Assembly (NCBI GenBank): GCA_030054235.1
Contig: JASGCG010000037.1
Location: forward strand, 1-9,438
DNA: 9,438 nt
Direction of reading: 5' to 3'
DNA from: Bacteroidia bacterium
GTDB lineage: Bacteria > Planctomycetota > Phycisphaerae > Phycisphaerales > SM1A02
Shown: piece after piece, positions 1 through 7,991 of the stretch
Layout: the number at the start of each line of letters is the position of its first letter
Numbering within the stretch: the first letter of the stretch is position 1
Position numbers and translations under genes: made by a program
Notes under the pieces: generated by a model
What the model was told of the DNA's origin: nothing
The model's input: the letters and a program-made list of their open reading frames with translations, nothing else
The model's database searches: none

Positions 1-165
1 CGGCATCAGTGCAGCCATCGTGCTCGCATGGCTCGCGTACACGCGCATGACGCCCAACCACATCCAGCCGGCGAGTGGGAGCTCCCAACCCAGCCGGACT
101 GACCCTTGGGTGGATGGATCCACGTCGATCCCGAGCAACCAGCGGATGATCGGGTGGTCGATCAT
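1..165 (-). CDS. Partial N-terminus of a probable membrane protein, last visible gene of the MoxR operon
   Basis: An open frame runs from an ATG at 165 leftward off the window edge (55 codons, no stop). It begins MIDHPIIRWLLGIDVD and continues into a Trp-rich hydrophobic stretch (GWELPLAGWMWLGVM, about residues 28-42) that could start a membrane segment. The ATG overlaps the stop codon of the upstream gene in an ATGA arrangement, the same coupling as at the other junctions of the operon; this is the main reason to believe the gene. In comparable planctomycete clusters the gene after the BatA-type protein is often another large membrane-anchored VWA or glutamine-amidotransferase-like protein. 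I infer that family from position only, since no diagnostic domain is visible in 55 residues. Confidence 0.6.
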   Translation of the reverse strand, partial: MIDHPIIRWLLGIDVDPSTQGSVRLGWELPLAGWMWLGVMRVYASHASTMAALMP

Positions 166-2255
166 GTGGGCTTGGGCTCCGGCACGGAGAACGTTCGACC
201 AAGCAAGGTCTCAGTCAAGATGACCAGAGCAGCGGCCAGCAGCAACCAGACCGACGCGCTCGTTGATGATTGGGTCGTGTTGGTCGCGGTCACGGCACTG
301 CTTGGTGTGGTCAGGGTCTGGTTGAGCCACGCCGCGAGCCGCGCTGGATCGTTGCGTTGGGGATCGCAGGCTGCTGGATCGACATTGAGGGCCACCAGCG
401 ACTCGGTACGCGACGAACCGGCAGACGCAGTCTGTGCCGTGATCGCTTGCATGATGCCGGGCTTGGCCGCGTCACCAACGATCACGCCGGCAGGATCAAT
501 GGTCAAGGAGACATCCGGCGAGGCCGAGCCGCGGATGGGTCGGAGTTCGGTTGTTCCCTCGGGCAGCCGGCCAAGGCCGATGGTCACGCTGCCTCCGGCA
601 TCGAGCAGCACTTCGCCTTGACGGATCGTCTCCTGCACGAGCGGCACGAAGATCGGCTTGGTCGCCAACGTGCTCCATGACGGCACCGGTGCAGTAGCGA
701 ACATCACGACCACGCCGCGACCCTTGGTCGCCAGCACCATCATCGGCATGCCGTCATCCATCAAGAGGATCGGTGACAACGTGGTCGACGGGCCTTCGAT
801 CACCACGGATCGAATGACCTCGATCGGTGCGACCAGTTCCGTCAATTCAGAGGCGATCAGCTGGGTGATCGGGCTCGTGGGTTGCTGTGGTTGGAGGCGC
901 CGTGGTGGATCATGGCTGATCTGGTCGCGGCGAATCGTGACACCGGGACCCAAGAGCGCAGCGCAGGGATCCTGCCACTCCACGAACGTCTCGTCGGTCG
1001 GAGGAACGATGACGACGAGCGCGCCCGACTCACATGCCGCGCTGCACTCCGCCCAGCCCGCTGCATCGAGCAGCTCCGGCCGACAGATGATGATCGACAT
1101 GGATCCCTTGAGCGATCCTGGGCGCACATCAGAGGGATCCATCCGCCGGTGGGCCAGCCCCATGCCGGCAACAGGTTCAAGGGCGCGTTCGATCCACTGG
1201 GCGCTCGAACCTTCGTCGATGTCGAGGCGCTCACGATCCACGACGAGCACCGGATCGGCTGACACCGTCGAGATCGTGGCGGCCCGGAGGTCATCAGCCG
1301 GCTGACGATCCGACGGGATCGTCGCCATCCACGCATGCTCGGTGAGCGCTGGATCGACCGCCAGCGTCACGGTCGCCACGGCCCGTTGCGAGCCCTCGAT
1401 GAAGATCGCGTCGGCCGTCGCGGCTCGATCCGTGAGGACATCCGTCACAGTCACCGGAATGCTGCGGCGCGCCTCTTCGTGGCTTGGTCGCGTGACCGCG
1501 ACATCCACCGTGATGGAACCTGTGGATTGCGGTCCGAGCGTCCGTTGCACCATCGACACGATCGCCGCGGTCCCGGTGTCATCGGAGCCGACATCGCGGA
1601 TCTCGAGCGTTGCCTTGGTGGACGGCAGGACCTGGGCTTCCGTGTCGATGGCACCACGCGAGAACGAACTGGCCAGGACGATCCGGCCAGGCATCGTCAT
1701 GCGACGCAGCGCATCATCGGCGCGGTCTACAGCCTGTCGGACCCGAGATGGCTCGTATGTGGGTTCAACCGCTCCGAGCAGGGCTACGGCGCGATCCGGC
1801 AGGACAGCTTCGCTGGTGTGCTCGATGCTCCCGGATGTGGTGAACACATGGATCAAGGATCCGCTGGGCAGCGCGCGGATCGACTCGATGCAGGCCGTGC
1901 GAGCTGCTTCAAAGGCCGTCTGGCCCGGCGTCGTGCTCGATGTGGCCGCGCGTGACGCGACGCTGTCGTCCAGCACCACCGCCAGCACGACGGGCTGGTT
2001 CATCGAGATCGCCGTCACGGTGGCAGGCCGCGCGATGGCCAAGCCAACCAGCAGCAGTGCGAGGCACCTCAGCACCAGCAGGATCCATCGCTCCACCCGA
2101 CGCGCACGCTGGCTCTGCTGGACTGCACGCCGAAGGAGTTCCATCGCCGCCCACTCGATCGGTTTCTGGCGGCGACGCAGGAACAGGTGAATCAGGATCG
2201 GCAACGCCATGGCGGCGGCACCTGCCACGGCAAGCCATGGACTGATGAAGGTCAT
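162..2255 (-). CDS. BatA-type N-terminal domain, VWA-like membrane protein (697 aa)
   Basis: Residues 1-80 match the BatA N-terminal domain: a short N-terminal hydrophobic segment (about 5-25), a basic stretch containing LFLRRRQKPIEWAAMELLRR, and a second transmembrane segment (about 57-76) ending in IARP. A VWFA-like region follows (about 88-240). Its metal-site motif reads DDSVAS at 96-101, so the DxSxS pattern is degraded to D-x-S-x-A. The middle (about 240-650) is a large presumably extracytoplasmic region without a domain I can name. One more transmembrane helix lies at about 668-684 near the C-terminus. The ATG overlaps the stop of the DUF58 gene (ATGA). Such proteins are thought to be membrane partners of MoxR ATPases in envelope functions; the actual role here is unknown. 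The family call is firm for the N-terminus and less so for the VWA fold. Confidence 0.85.
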   Translation of the reverse strand: MTFISPWLAVAGAAAMALPILIHLFLRRRQKPIEWAAMELLRRAVQQSQRARRVERWILLVLRCLALLLVGLAIARPATVTAISMNQPVVLAVVLDDSVASRAATSSTTPGQTAFEAARTACIESIRALPSGSLIHVFTTSGSIEHTSEAVLPDRAVALLGAVEPTYEPSRVRQAVDRADDALRRMTMPGRIVLASSFSRGAIDTEAQVLPSTKATLEIRDVGSDDTGTAAIVSMVQRTLGPQSTGSITVDVAVTRPSHEEARRSIPVTVTDVLTDRAATADAIFIEGSQRAVATVTLAVDPALTEHAWMATIPSDRQPADDLRAATISTVSADPVLVVDRERLDIDEGSSAQWIERALEPVAGMGLAHRRMDPSDVRPGSLKGSMSIIICRPELLDAAGWAECSAACESGALVVIVPPTDETFVEWQDPCAALLGPGVTIRRDQISHDPPRRLQPQQPTSPITQLIASELTELVAPIEVIRSVVIEGPSTTLSPILLMDDGMPMMVLATKGRGVVVMFATAPVPSWSTLATKPIFVPLVQETIRQGEVLLDAGGSVTIGLGRLPEGTTELRPIRGSASPDVSLTIDPAGVIVGDAAKPGIMQAITAQTASAGSSRTESLVALNVDPAACDPQRNDPARLAAWLNQTLTTPSSAVTATNTTQSSTSASVWLLLAAALVILTETLLGRTFSVPEPKPT

Positions 2256-3228
2256 CGCCGCCCTCCGCCCACCATGCCCTCGCGCCGGGACAGCAATGCA
2301 GCCAAGACCGGCCCGACCGATTCATGCGTGTCGAAGACCTGCACGTCGTAGCCGAAGGCACGTGCCTGGCGATCGATCAACTGCAGGTGACGCTGCAACT
2401 CGTCGAGGTAGGCCTTGCGAATCGTACGGGTGTCCACGTCGAGAGCGTCCTCGCCCTCAAGCCCGACGAACGGGGCCTCGACATCCAGATCAAGCGTGAG
2501 TTCCCGGTGGTCGAGCATCGCGAGGAGCATCGCGTCGTGCCCACGGTGGCGCAGGCGGGCCAGAGCACTGCGCAATACCTCCGGATCGCCGAGGAAGTCG
2601 CTCAAGATCACGAAGAGCGTGCGATGGGAGGTCTGTGCCAGCAGCTGATTGATGCATGCCGCTGGAGAGAAGCGTGCCTCGACCGGTTCCGACGAGAGGC
2701 ATCGCACGATCGATCGCCATTGGTCGCGCGTCGCGCTCTTGCGAACGGCGCCACGCAAGCCATCCGCGCCGACCGCCACGCCCACCCGGTCGCGCTGGCT
2801 CAGGCAGAGGAACGCCAGCGCTGCGGCGCTCGCCGTGGCGTGGTCGAACTTGGTCCATGCGCCGCGGCGGCGTGTGGCGTCGGTGCCGCCCCAACCCTGC
2901 TTCACGCCGAGCGTGCCAAAGGACATGCTCGCCGATCCATCCACCAGGATCATCACATCGAGGTTGGTCTCCTGGCGGTACTCCTTGACGTACAGCTTGT
3001 CGCTGCGACCGAAGACCTTCCAGTCGAGATGGCGGATGCTGTCGCCGGCCGTGTATTGGCGGTGCGCCGCAAACTCGACCGCCATCCCCTGCAGCGGCGA
3101 CTGGTGCATGCCGTTCATCACGCCATCGGCGACCATCTTCGCCCGGAGCTCGAATGGCGCAAGTTGCGCCAGCGTCTCGGGCGAGAGGTATTGCTCGGCG
3201 CGAAGGCCTGGGGTCGCCACGGCGGGGC

Positions 3229-3232
<4 letters not shown>
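2252..3232 (-). CDS. DUF58 domain protein with VWA metal-site motif (326 aa)
   Basis: The DUF58 hallmark is clear at about 60-85: Y-x-x-GDSIRHLDWKVFGRSDKLYVKEY. It is followed by a VWA-like strand and an intact DxSxS metal-ion motif, ILVDGSASM (D98, S100, S102). A later strand, FVILSDFLGD, is typical of the family. I see no signal peptide or membrane segment, so it is probably cytosolic or peripheral to the membrane. The start is GTG at 3232, overlapping the moxR stop as GTGA, which decides the start. The stop overlaps the ATG of the next gene. MoxR-DUF58-VWA clusters are very widespread in bacteria. The DUF58 protein is presumed to work with the MoxR ATPase, but its biochemical function is not established. 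Confidence 0.93.
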
Positions 3233-4296
<1,064 letters not shown>

Positions 4297-4391
4297 GGAT
4301 GGCCTTTCGTGTGGCCCGACGGGTTCCCGGATGGGATCCGACGGGGATGCGAAACTATACTTCGGATGCGGCATTTCCCGCAGGTTTTCGC
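4297..4391. promoter_or_regulatory. Divergent promoter region between moxR and mutM
   Basis: These 95 bp separate two genes that read away from each other, so both promoters should lie here. The single AT-rich core, GAAACTATACTTC at 4351-4363, contains TATACT on the plus strand (4356-4361) and TATAGT on the minus strand (4359-4354), each 5/6 to the sigma70 -10 consensus. Neither has a convincing -35 hexamer at 16-18 bp. If used, they give leaders of roughly 25 nt for mutM and 50 nt for moxR. The two overlapping -10 candidates would be mutually exclusive for RNA polymerase, but this is inference from short motifs. Confidence 0.4.
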
Positions 4392-5201
4392 GTGCCGGAA
4401 CTCCCAGAAGTCGAAGCTGTCGCCCGTGAGGTGCGCGCTGCGCTGCGACGATCCACGATCGTCGATGTCCGCGTGCATCGTTGGAGCGTCGTGACTGGCG
4501 CCTCGCGCCAGGTTGATCGGTTGCTGCTCGGTGCTCGCGTTCTGGACCTTGTGCGTCATGGCAAGCAGCTCGCGCTGGTCGGGGCAGATGGCAGCGTGCT
4601 CGTCGTGCAGCTGGGCATGTCGGGCTCGTTCGGCGTCGTTCCGGCTTCTGCGCCGCTCGAGCCGCATACGCACATCGCCTGGACGCTTGATCGATCGCGC
4701 GAACTGCGCTTCGTGGATCCGCGGCGATTCGGTGGCGTCACGTGGCTCAGGGATCGCACGGCGCTCACGACTCGCTGGTCGCGCCTGGGCCCTGATGCGC
4801 TTGCCTTGCCGTCCGGATGGTTCACGCCGATCACCACAAGCCGCCGTGCCATCAAGGCTGCGCTGCTCGATCAGCGCACCGTTGCGGGTGTGGGCAACAT
4901 CTATGCCGACGAGGCGCTTTCCTTGGTCAACATCGCGCCGCAGCGCCCCTGCAGCCGGCTCAACGAGCACCATTTTGGCGCACTGGGACGGGCGCTCGGG
5001 ACGATCATGCGATCCGCCCTCGCCAGCGGCGGAAGCACGATCCGGACCTATCGGCGGATGGGAGGCGGGGCTGGGGCCTTCCAGGCATCGCTCAGGGTCT
5101 ATGGGCGGGCAGGCCAACCATGTGTCACATGCTCTCGGCCTCTGGAGTCCGGGCTGGTGGCTGGTCGGACGACCGTCTGGTGCACGGCGTGCCAGTCCTG
5201 A
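4392..5201 (+). CDS. mutM: Formamidopyrimidine-DNA glycosylase / AP lyase (MutM/Fpg, 269 aa)
   Basis: The bifunctional base-excision repair enzyme removes 8-oxoguanine and formamidopyrimidines and nicks the abasic site. The catalytic N-terminus is present: after Met removal the chain begins PELPEVE, with Pro2 as nucleophile and Glu3 beside it. This fixes the start at GTG 4392 although the frame is open further upstream; AGG lies 7 bases before it. Other expected residues are Lys58 (RHGKQL), the DNA-intercalating triad Met76, Arg111 and Phe113 (in FVDPRRFGG), the helix-two-turn-helix motif VGNIYADEAL (Asn169), and a C-terminal zinc finger C244-x2-C247-x16-C264-x2-C267 with Arg259 in GRTT. Length is normal and no key residue is missing. 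It is the only plus-strand gene between the leftward moxR operon and dnaA and converges on dnaA. Confidence 0.97.
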   Translation: MPELPEVEAVAREVRAALRRSTIVDVRVHRWSVVTGASRQVDRLLLGARVLDLVRHGKQLALVGADGSVLVVQLGMSGSFGVVPASAPLEPHTHIAWTLDRSRELRFVDPRRFGGVTWLRDRTALTTRWSRLGPDALALPSGWFTPITTSRRAIKAALLDQRTVAGVGNIYADEALSLVNIAPQRPCSRLNEHHFGALGRALGTIMRSALASGGSTIRTYRRMGGGAGAFQASLRVYGRAGQPCVTCSRPLESGLVAGRTTVWCTACQS

Positions 5202-5212
5202 CAGGGCTTCAG

Positions 5213-5237
5213 TCTCTTCTTCTGTGAGAAGAAAAGA
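5213..5237. repeat. AT-rich inverted repeat just after mutM
   Basis: TTCTTCT (5217-5223) and AGAAGAA (5227-5233) form a perfect 7-bp stem with a GTG loop, extended by three more pairs after one C/A mismatch. It starts 12 bases after the mutM stop. It could end mutM transcription, but it is AT-rich and lacks a U-tract, so a classical intrinsic terminator is doubtful. It may instead belong to the origin region. Confidence 0.5.
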
Positions 5238-5269
5238 CATCGTCGTCGTAGGAAGAGTGCTTGACGACT

Positions 5270-5278
5270 TGTGGATAG
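5270..5278 (-). promoter_or_regulatory. DnaA box (8/9)
   Basis: Read on the minus strand this is CTATCCACA, one mismatch (position 1) from the consensus TTATCCACA. It lies at the left edge of the AT-rich stretch in the mutM-dnaA gap. Same orientation as the box at 5335-5343. Confidence 0.65.
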
Positions 5279-5334
5279 ACCAACAATTCACAACACAAGA
5301 CCAAAACAGATAAACACTTACAACATTTTTCACA

Positions 5335-5343
5335 TGTGGATGA
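5335..5343 (-). promoter_or_regulatory. DnaA box (8/9)
   Basis: Minus-strand TCATCCACA differs from TTATCCACA only at position 2. It lies at the right edge of the AT-rich stretch, 65 bp from the other box (start to start), and overlaps a CACATGTG palindrome (5331-5338). ACATGT is repeated directly at 5332 and 5343. Confidence 0.6.
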
Positions 5344-5470
5344 CATGTCGGTCTTCGTGACGGAAGCCAGACGCGTCCGTTCGACCGGCGGGTGGCCTGC
5401 ATCGCGCGGTCTGAGCACCAACCAGCACGCGTGCCATCAAACCCCTTCGCTCACGACGCCACCAAACACC

Positions 5471-5479
5471 TTGTCCACG
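5471..5479 (+). promoter_or_regulatory. Weak DnaA box (7/9)
   Basis: Plus-strand TTGTCCACG has two mismatches to TTATCCACA (positions 3 and 9). It lies 27 bases beyond the 3' end of dnaA and in the opposite orientation to the two better boxes. On its own it could be chance; it counts only with the others. Confidence 0.35.
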
Positions 5480-5505
5480 GCTTCCCAACCAAAGCCCGGA
5501 CCTGA

Positions 5506-6858
5506 CTAGACGGCGGTTCTAGGACCAAGAGAGCGTTCGATCTCATCCACGGCTCGACCAAGTTCCTGGCAACTGGTCCGGCGCTCCTCGATGGTCCGGA
5601 TGGCATGCAGGACGGTGGTGTGGTCTCGGCCGCCGAAATGACCACCGATCTCTTCGAGGCTGAACCGGGTGTGGCGCCGAGCCAGCCACATACAGACTTG
5701 GCGCGGCAGCGCGATCGACTTCGTGCGTCGACGGGACATCAGATCGGCGAGCTTGATGTCGTAGTAGCGCGTGACGGCGACGATGATCGCTTGCAGGCTT
5801 GGTGCACCAGAGCCGGAACCAAGATCATGCAGCGCGGCCTTGGCGCTCTCGAGCGTGATGGGGATGCCGCTTGCGGCAGCGTGGCCGCGCACGCGCGTGA
5901 GCGCACCCTCGAGCTCGCGGATGTTCGAATCGATGCGCGCGGCGATGTACGCCGGAACCTCGTCCGGCAACTCGACGCCAACGAGCTTGGCCTTCGATTT
6001 GATGATCGCCACACGGGTCTCAAAGCACGGGCGCTCCATGCACGCCACGAGCCCGCTCTTGAAGCGGCTCACCAGGCGCTCTTCCAGCTCCGGGATGTCC
6101 TCGGGCGCGGCATCGCTCGAGAGCACGATCTGCTTGCCTGCCTGGTGCAGCGCATTGAACGTGTGGAAGAACTCTTCCTGCGAGTGGTCGCGCTTGGAGA
6201 GGAAGTGGATGTCATCGATGACCAGAACATCGACGTTGCGGAAGCGCAGGCGGAAATCCTGCATGCGACCGCACTTCACGGACTCATGGAAGAGATCCAT
6301 GAACGTGCTGCAGCTGATGTAGCAGAGCTTGGTGGAGGGCCGATTGCGGATGAACGTCTGGCAGATCGCCTGCAGCAGGTGGGTCTTGCCCAGCCCGACA
6401 CCACCATGGATGAAGAACGGGTTGTAGGCGCGACCCGGCTTCTCGGCGACAGCCAGCGCGGCGGCGTGTGCCAGCCGGTTGCCTGGACCGACGACGAACG
6501 TGTCGAAGGAGTAGTCCGGCGAAAGCAGCATCTGCTCGCCGAACCCCGGCATGTCAGCGGTCACCGCATCGGGCGCCGGCTCGTGCACGAGTTCAGGGCT
6601 CGAACCGACGAACCGCACCGCCAGCAATCGCCCGGTCACGGCCTGCGCCGCATCCGTGAATTGCGTTCCGCACGCCCGTTGCAGGTAGTTCAGCTGCACT
6701 GGCTCACCGACGACGAGGCGGAGCACGCCACCATCGATGCCACCGAAGCCGATGTCATCGAACCACTGCCTGCACACCTCGGTGTGGTGCTTGCGCAGGT
6801 AGGCGATGAGTGCAGCCTTCAGGTCATCGTCATGCATGCGCATCGAAGCGGTTCCCAT
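5506..6858 (-). CDS. dnaA: Chromosomal replication initiator DnaA (450 aa)
   Basis: DnaA binds DnaA boxes at oriC, opens the duplex and helps load the helicase. All domains are seen: N-terminal domain I (about 10-80), a short domain II linker (about 85-112), the AAA+ domain III with Walker A GGVGLGKTH (152-160), Walker B VLVIDDIHFL (211-220), sensor-1 IVLSSDAAP (about 245-252), the arginine-finger segment ERLVSRFKSGL (about 260-270) and sensor-2 NIRELEGAL (about 312-320). Domain IV ends with the DnaA signature GGRDHTTVLHA (409-419). Length is normal. The start at 6858 is the longest choice; ATGs at 6843 and 6837 also fit and none has a strong Shine-Dalgarno. It is not followed by dnaN. Its 3' end faces the candidate oriC and mutM. 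The promoter is predicted at 6931-6959. Confidence 0.97.
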   Translation of the reverse strand: MGTASMRMHDDDLKAALIAYLRKHHTEVCRQWFDDIGFGGIDGGVLRLVVGEPVQLNYLQRACGTQFTDAAQAVTGRLLAVRFVGSSPELVHEPAPDAVTADMPGFGEQMLLSPDYSFDTFVVGPGNRLAHAAALAVAEKPGRAYNPFFIHGGVGLGKTHLLQAICQTFIRNRPSTKLCYISCSTFMDLFHESVKCGRMQDFRLRFRNVDVLVIDDIHFLSKRDHSQEEFFHTFNALHQAGKQIVLSSDAAPEDIPELEERLVSRFKSGLVACMERPCFETRVAIIKSKAKLVGVELPDEVPAYIAARIDSNIRELEGALTRVRGHAAASGIPITLESAKAALHDLGSGSGAPSLQAIIVAVTRYYDIKLADLMSRRRTKSIALPRQVCMWLARRHTRFSLEEIGGHFGGRDHTTVLHAIRTIEERRTSCQELGRAVDEIERSLGPRTAV

Positions 6859-6905
6859 GGGATCCCAGTCCAGTTCGTCGTGTCGAGCGGCATCCCTGCC
6901 GAGGT

Positions 6906-6921
6906 CGCCCAGTGCTGGGCG
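6906..6921 (-). promoter_or_regulatory. GC-rich hairpin at the 5' end of the dnaA leader
   Basis: CGCCCAG (6906-6912) and CTGGGCG (6915-6921) are perfect inverted repeats around a 2-base centre; in practice about 6 bp of stem with a 4-base loop. A run of seven G (6921-6927) abuts it. From the predicted promoter, transcription would begin near 6924, so the hairpin would form almost at the 5' end of the dnaA mRNA. There is no following U-tract, so a terminator for the upstream gene is unlikely. A role in mRNA stability or control is inference. Confidence 0.5.
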
Positions 6922-6930
6922 GGGGGGCGG

Positions 6931-6959
6931 AATATAGGTGGCTGTCGCCGGAGCATCAA
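6931..6959 (-). promoter_or_regulatory. Predicted sigma70-type promoter of dnaA
   Basis: On the minus strand TTGATG (6959-6954, 4/6 to TTGACA) and TATATT (6936-6931, 5/6 to TATAAT) are separated by exactly 17 bp. Initiation is expected around 6924, giving a leader of about 65 nt to the dnaA ATG at 6858. The promoter lies in the 117-bp gap after the tRNase Z-like gene, so dnaA need not depend on read-through. I find no DnaA box of 8/9 or better in this gap, so autoregulation through such boxes is not visible. Confidence 0.55.
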
Positions 6960-6975
6960 TGCCCCGATCGACGCA

Positions 6976-7950
6976 TCACGTGGTGCTTGGTTCCTCGGCA
7001 CCGTCCGAACCATCTCGCGCTTCGGTTGCTTCCCGATCCTCATTGACCTGGCGCTCATAACGAGCACGCGTAGCGCGGTGGTCCATGAGGATGTGCGCCC
7101 GGCCCTCGCCACCGACTTCATCGAGCCGCTTCCGTGCATACGAGAGCATCGTGCGGCGCGACAGGTGCACGACCACGACGTCACGTGCCGACCACGCCTG
7201 CAGGAGTTCACGGATGTCCTCGACATGCAGGTGCATGCCGGTCGCAGCACGGCCACGATGCTCAGGATCGAAGAAGGTGCACTCCGTCACCACGGTCTGT
7301 GCCTGGCGGAACTCATCACGCAACAGGTAGGGACCCATCTCCGTGTCGCCCGTGTAGGCCACGAGCGGGATGTCGATCTGCCGCGTGATCGATTCACCGC
7401 GCGCCTTGGCCTCACGGAGGGCATCGGCTGGCAGGTCCACGAACTCCGGCTTGAGCTTGTTGCGGCGCTCGATGACCACGAATCCCAGGGCGGGGACGGT
7501 GTGCCGCACCTCGATCGCCCGCAGCCAGATGTTCGGCTTCAGGAGGACTTCCTGGCCATCCTCCATGCCGATCACCTCGTGCGGCGTCTGCTGGCGCTCA
7601 AGATCGACCCAACCCTTCATCATGTTGAGCAGGGGCTGCGCGATCGCATGGTGGCAATGCACCTTGCCGGGCGGCAACTTCTGGAAGTACCGCTGGCTGA
7701 ACCAGTACGGCAGGCCGCCGATGTGGTCCATGTGTGCGTGTGAGAGGGCGATCGATGGGCACGGCACCAGCACGCGCGGGCAGAAACCGACATCGAAGGC
7801 CACTTCGAGTTCCGGGACGTGCACCACGGTCTGTTCGCCAGCCACGCTGAAGCCCTGCACGCGGTGGGGCGGCAGCCAGAGGAACGAAAGCTGACCGTCT
7901 TTGGCGGGAGGGTTCGGGATCATGGGGCGGTCCGTGGCGGAAGGATCCAT
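6976..7950 (-). CDS. Metallo-beta-lactamase-fold protein resembling short tRNase Z (plant TRZ1 type, 324 aa)
   Basis: The zinc-binding signature HAHMDH lies at 71-76 (SHAHMDHIGGLP). It is followed by H150 (EVRHTVPALGFVV), the GDT motif with D202 (VAYTGDT), the TECTFFD strand (222-228), H240/H242 (GMHLHVEDI) and H262 (VVHLS). From memory, the order and wording of these blocks, including the KLKPEFVDLP segment after H150 and an EITD-like stretch (here ESITRQIDI), closely follow Arabidopsis short tRNase Z (TRZ1). Those enzymes cut the 3' trailer from tRNA precursors. The N-terminal 20 and C-terminal 30 residues look like disordered, charged extensions. A later ATG at 7923 is an alternative start; neither has a clear Shine-Dalgarno. 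RNA-processing activity is inferred from family; another MBL hydrolase activity cannot be excluded. Confidence 0.8.
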   Translation of the reverse strand: MDPSATDRPMIPNPPAKDGQLSFLWLPPHRVQGFSVAGEQTVVHVPELEVAFDVGFCPRVLVPCPSIALSHAHMDHIGGLPYWFSQRYFQKLPPGKVHCHHAIAQPLLNMMKGWVDLERQQTPHEVIGMEDGQEVLLKPNIWLRAIEVRHTVPALGFVVIERRNKLKPEFVDLPADALREAKARGESITRQIDIPLVAYTGDTEMGPYLLRDEFRQAQTVVTECTFFDPEHRGRAATGMHLHVEDIRELLQAWSARDVVVVHLSRRTMLSYARKRLDEVGGEGRAHILMDHRATRARYERQVNEDREATEARDGSDGAEEPSTT

Positions 7951-7991
7951 GCTAGCGCGGCGCCGCCTTGGCGTACCCTCTCGTGAGCTTC
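7951..7991. promoter_or_regulatory. Short divergent gap between the tRNase Z-like gene and hpt
   Basis: Only 41 bp separate two divergent starts. The gap is very GC-rich and carries a 10-bp palindrome, GCGGCGCCGC (7957-7966). I see no -10/-35 pair for either direction; TACCCT at 7974-7979 is a poor -10 at best. Promoters may lie within the coding ends, or one of the chosen starts may be too far upstream. Confidence 0.3.

Larger units (their letters stand above)
5202..5505. other. Candidate replication origin (oriC) in the mutM-dnaA convergent gap
   Basis: The 304 bp between the stop codons of mutM and dnaA hold no credible gene. The stretch 5281-5330 has only 15 G+C in 50 bases (30%) in an otherwise GC-rich window, and 5279-5330 carries just two G on the plus strand, so it is strongly A/C-skewed: a plausible DNA unwinding element. 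Two 8/9 DnaA boxes in the same orientation bracket it (5270-5278 and 5335-5343), a 7/9 box lies at 5471-5479 on the other strand, and a weak 7/9 match, TTTTTCACA, sits at 5326-5334. CAACA recurs at 5281, 5291 and 5321, spaced by 10 and 30 bases. No GATC occurs in the whole gap. Next to dnaA, this pattern is what an oriC would show; a terminator or spacer region alone would not need DnaA boxes. Confidence 0.65.

Noticed and set aside
4297..4374. 26-residue N-terminal extension of MoxR from ATG 4374
   Set aside because: Pro-rich and unlike the family, lacks a Shine-Dalgarno, and would start upstream of the predicted minus-strand -10; ATG 4296 has GAAAGG at a good distance.
5213..5237. Intrinsic terminator after mutM
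   Set aside because: The stem is AT-rich and no T-run follows on either strand; kept only as an inverted repeat.
5425..5434. 10-bp palindrome GCACGCGTGC in the origin gap as a protein-binding site
   Set aside because: Short GC palindromes are common by chance in such DNA and no second copy supports it.
5605..7743. 712-codon open frame on the plus strand opposite dnaA and the tRNase Z-like gene
   Set aside because: It runs antisense through two genes with complete, recognisable motifs; its translation shows no domain and is a product of GC-rich codon bias.
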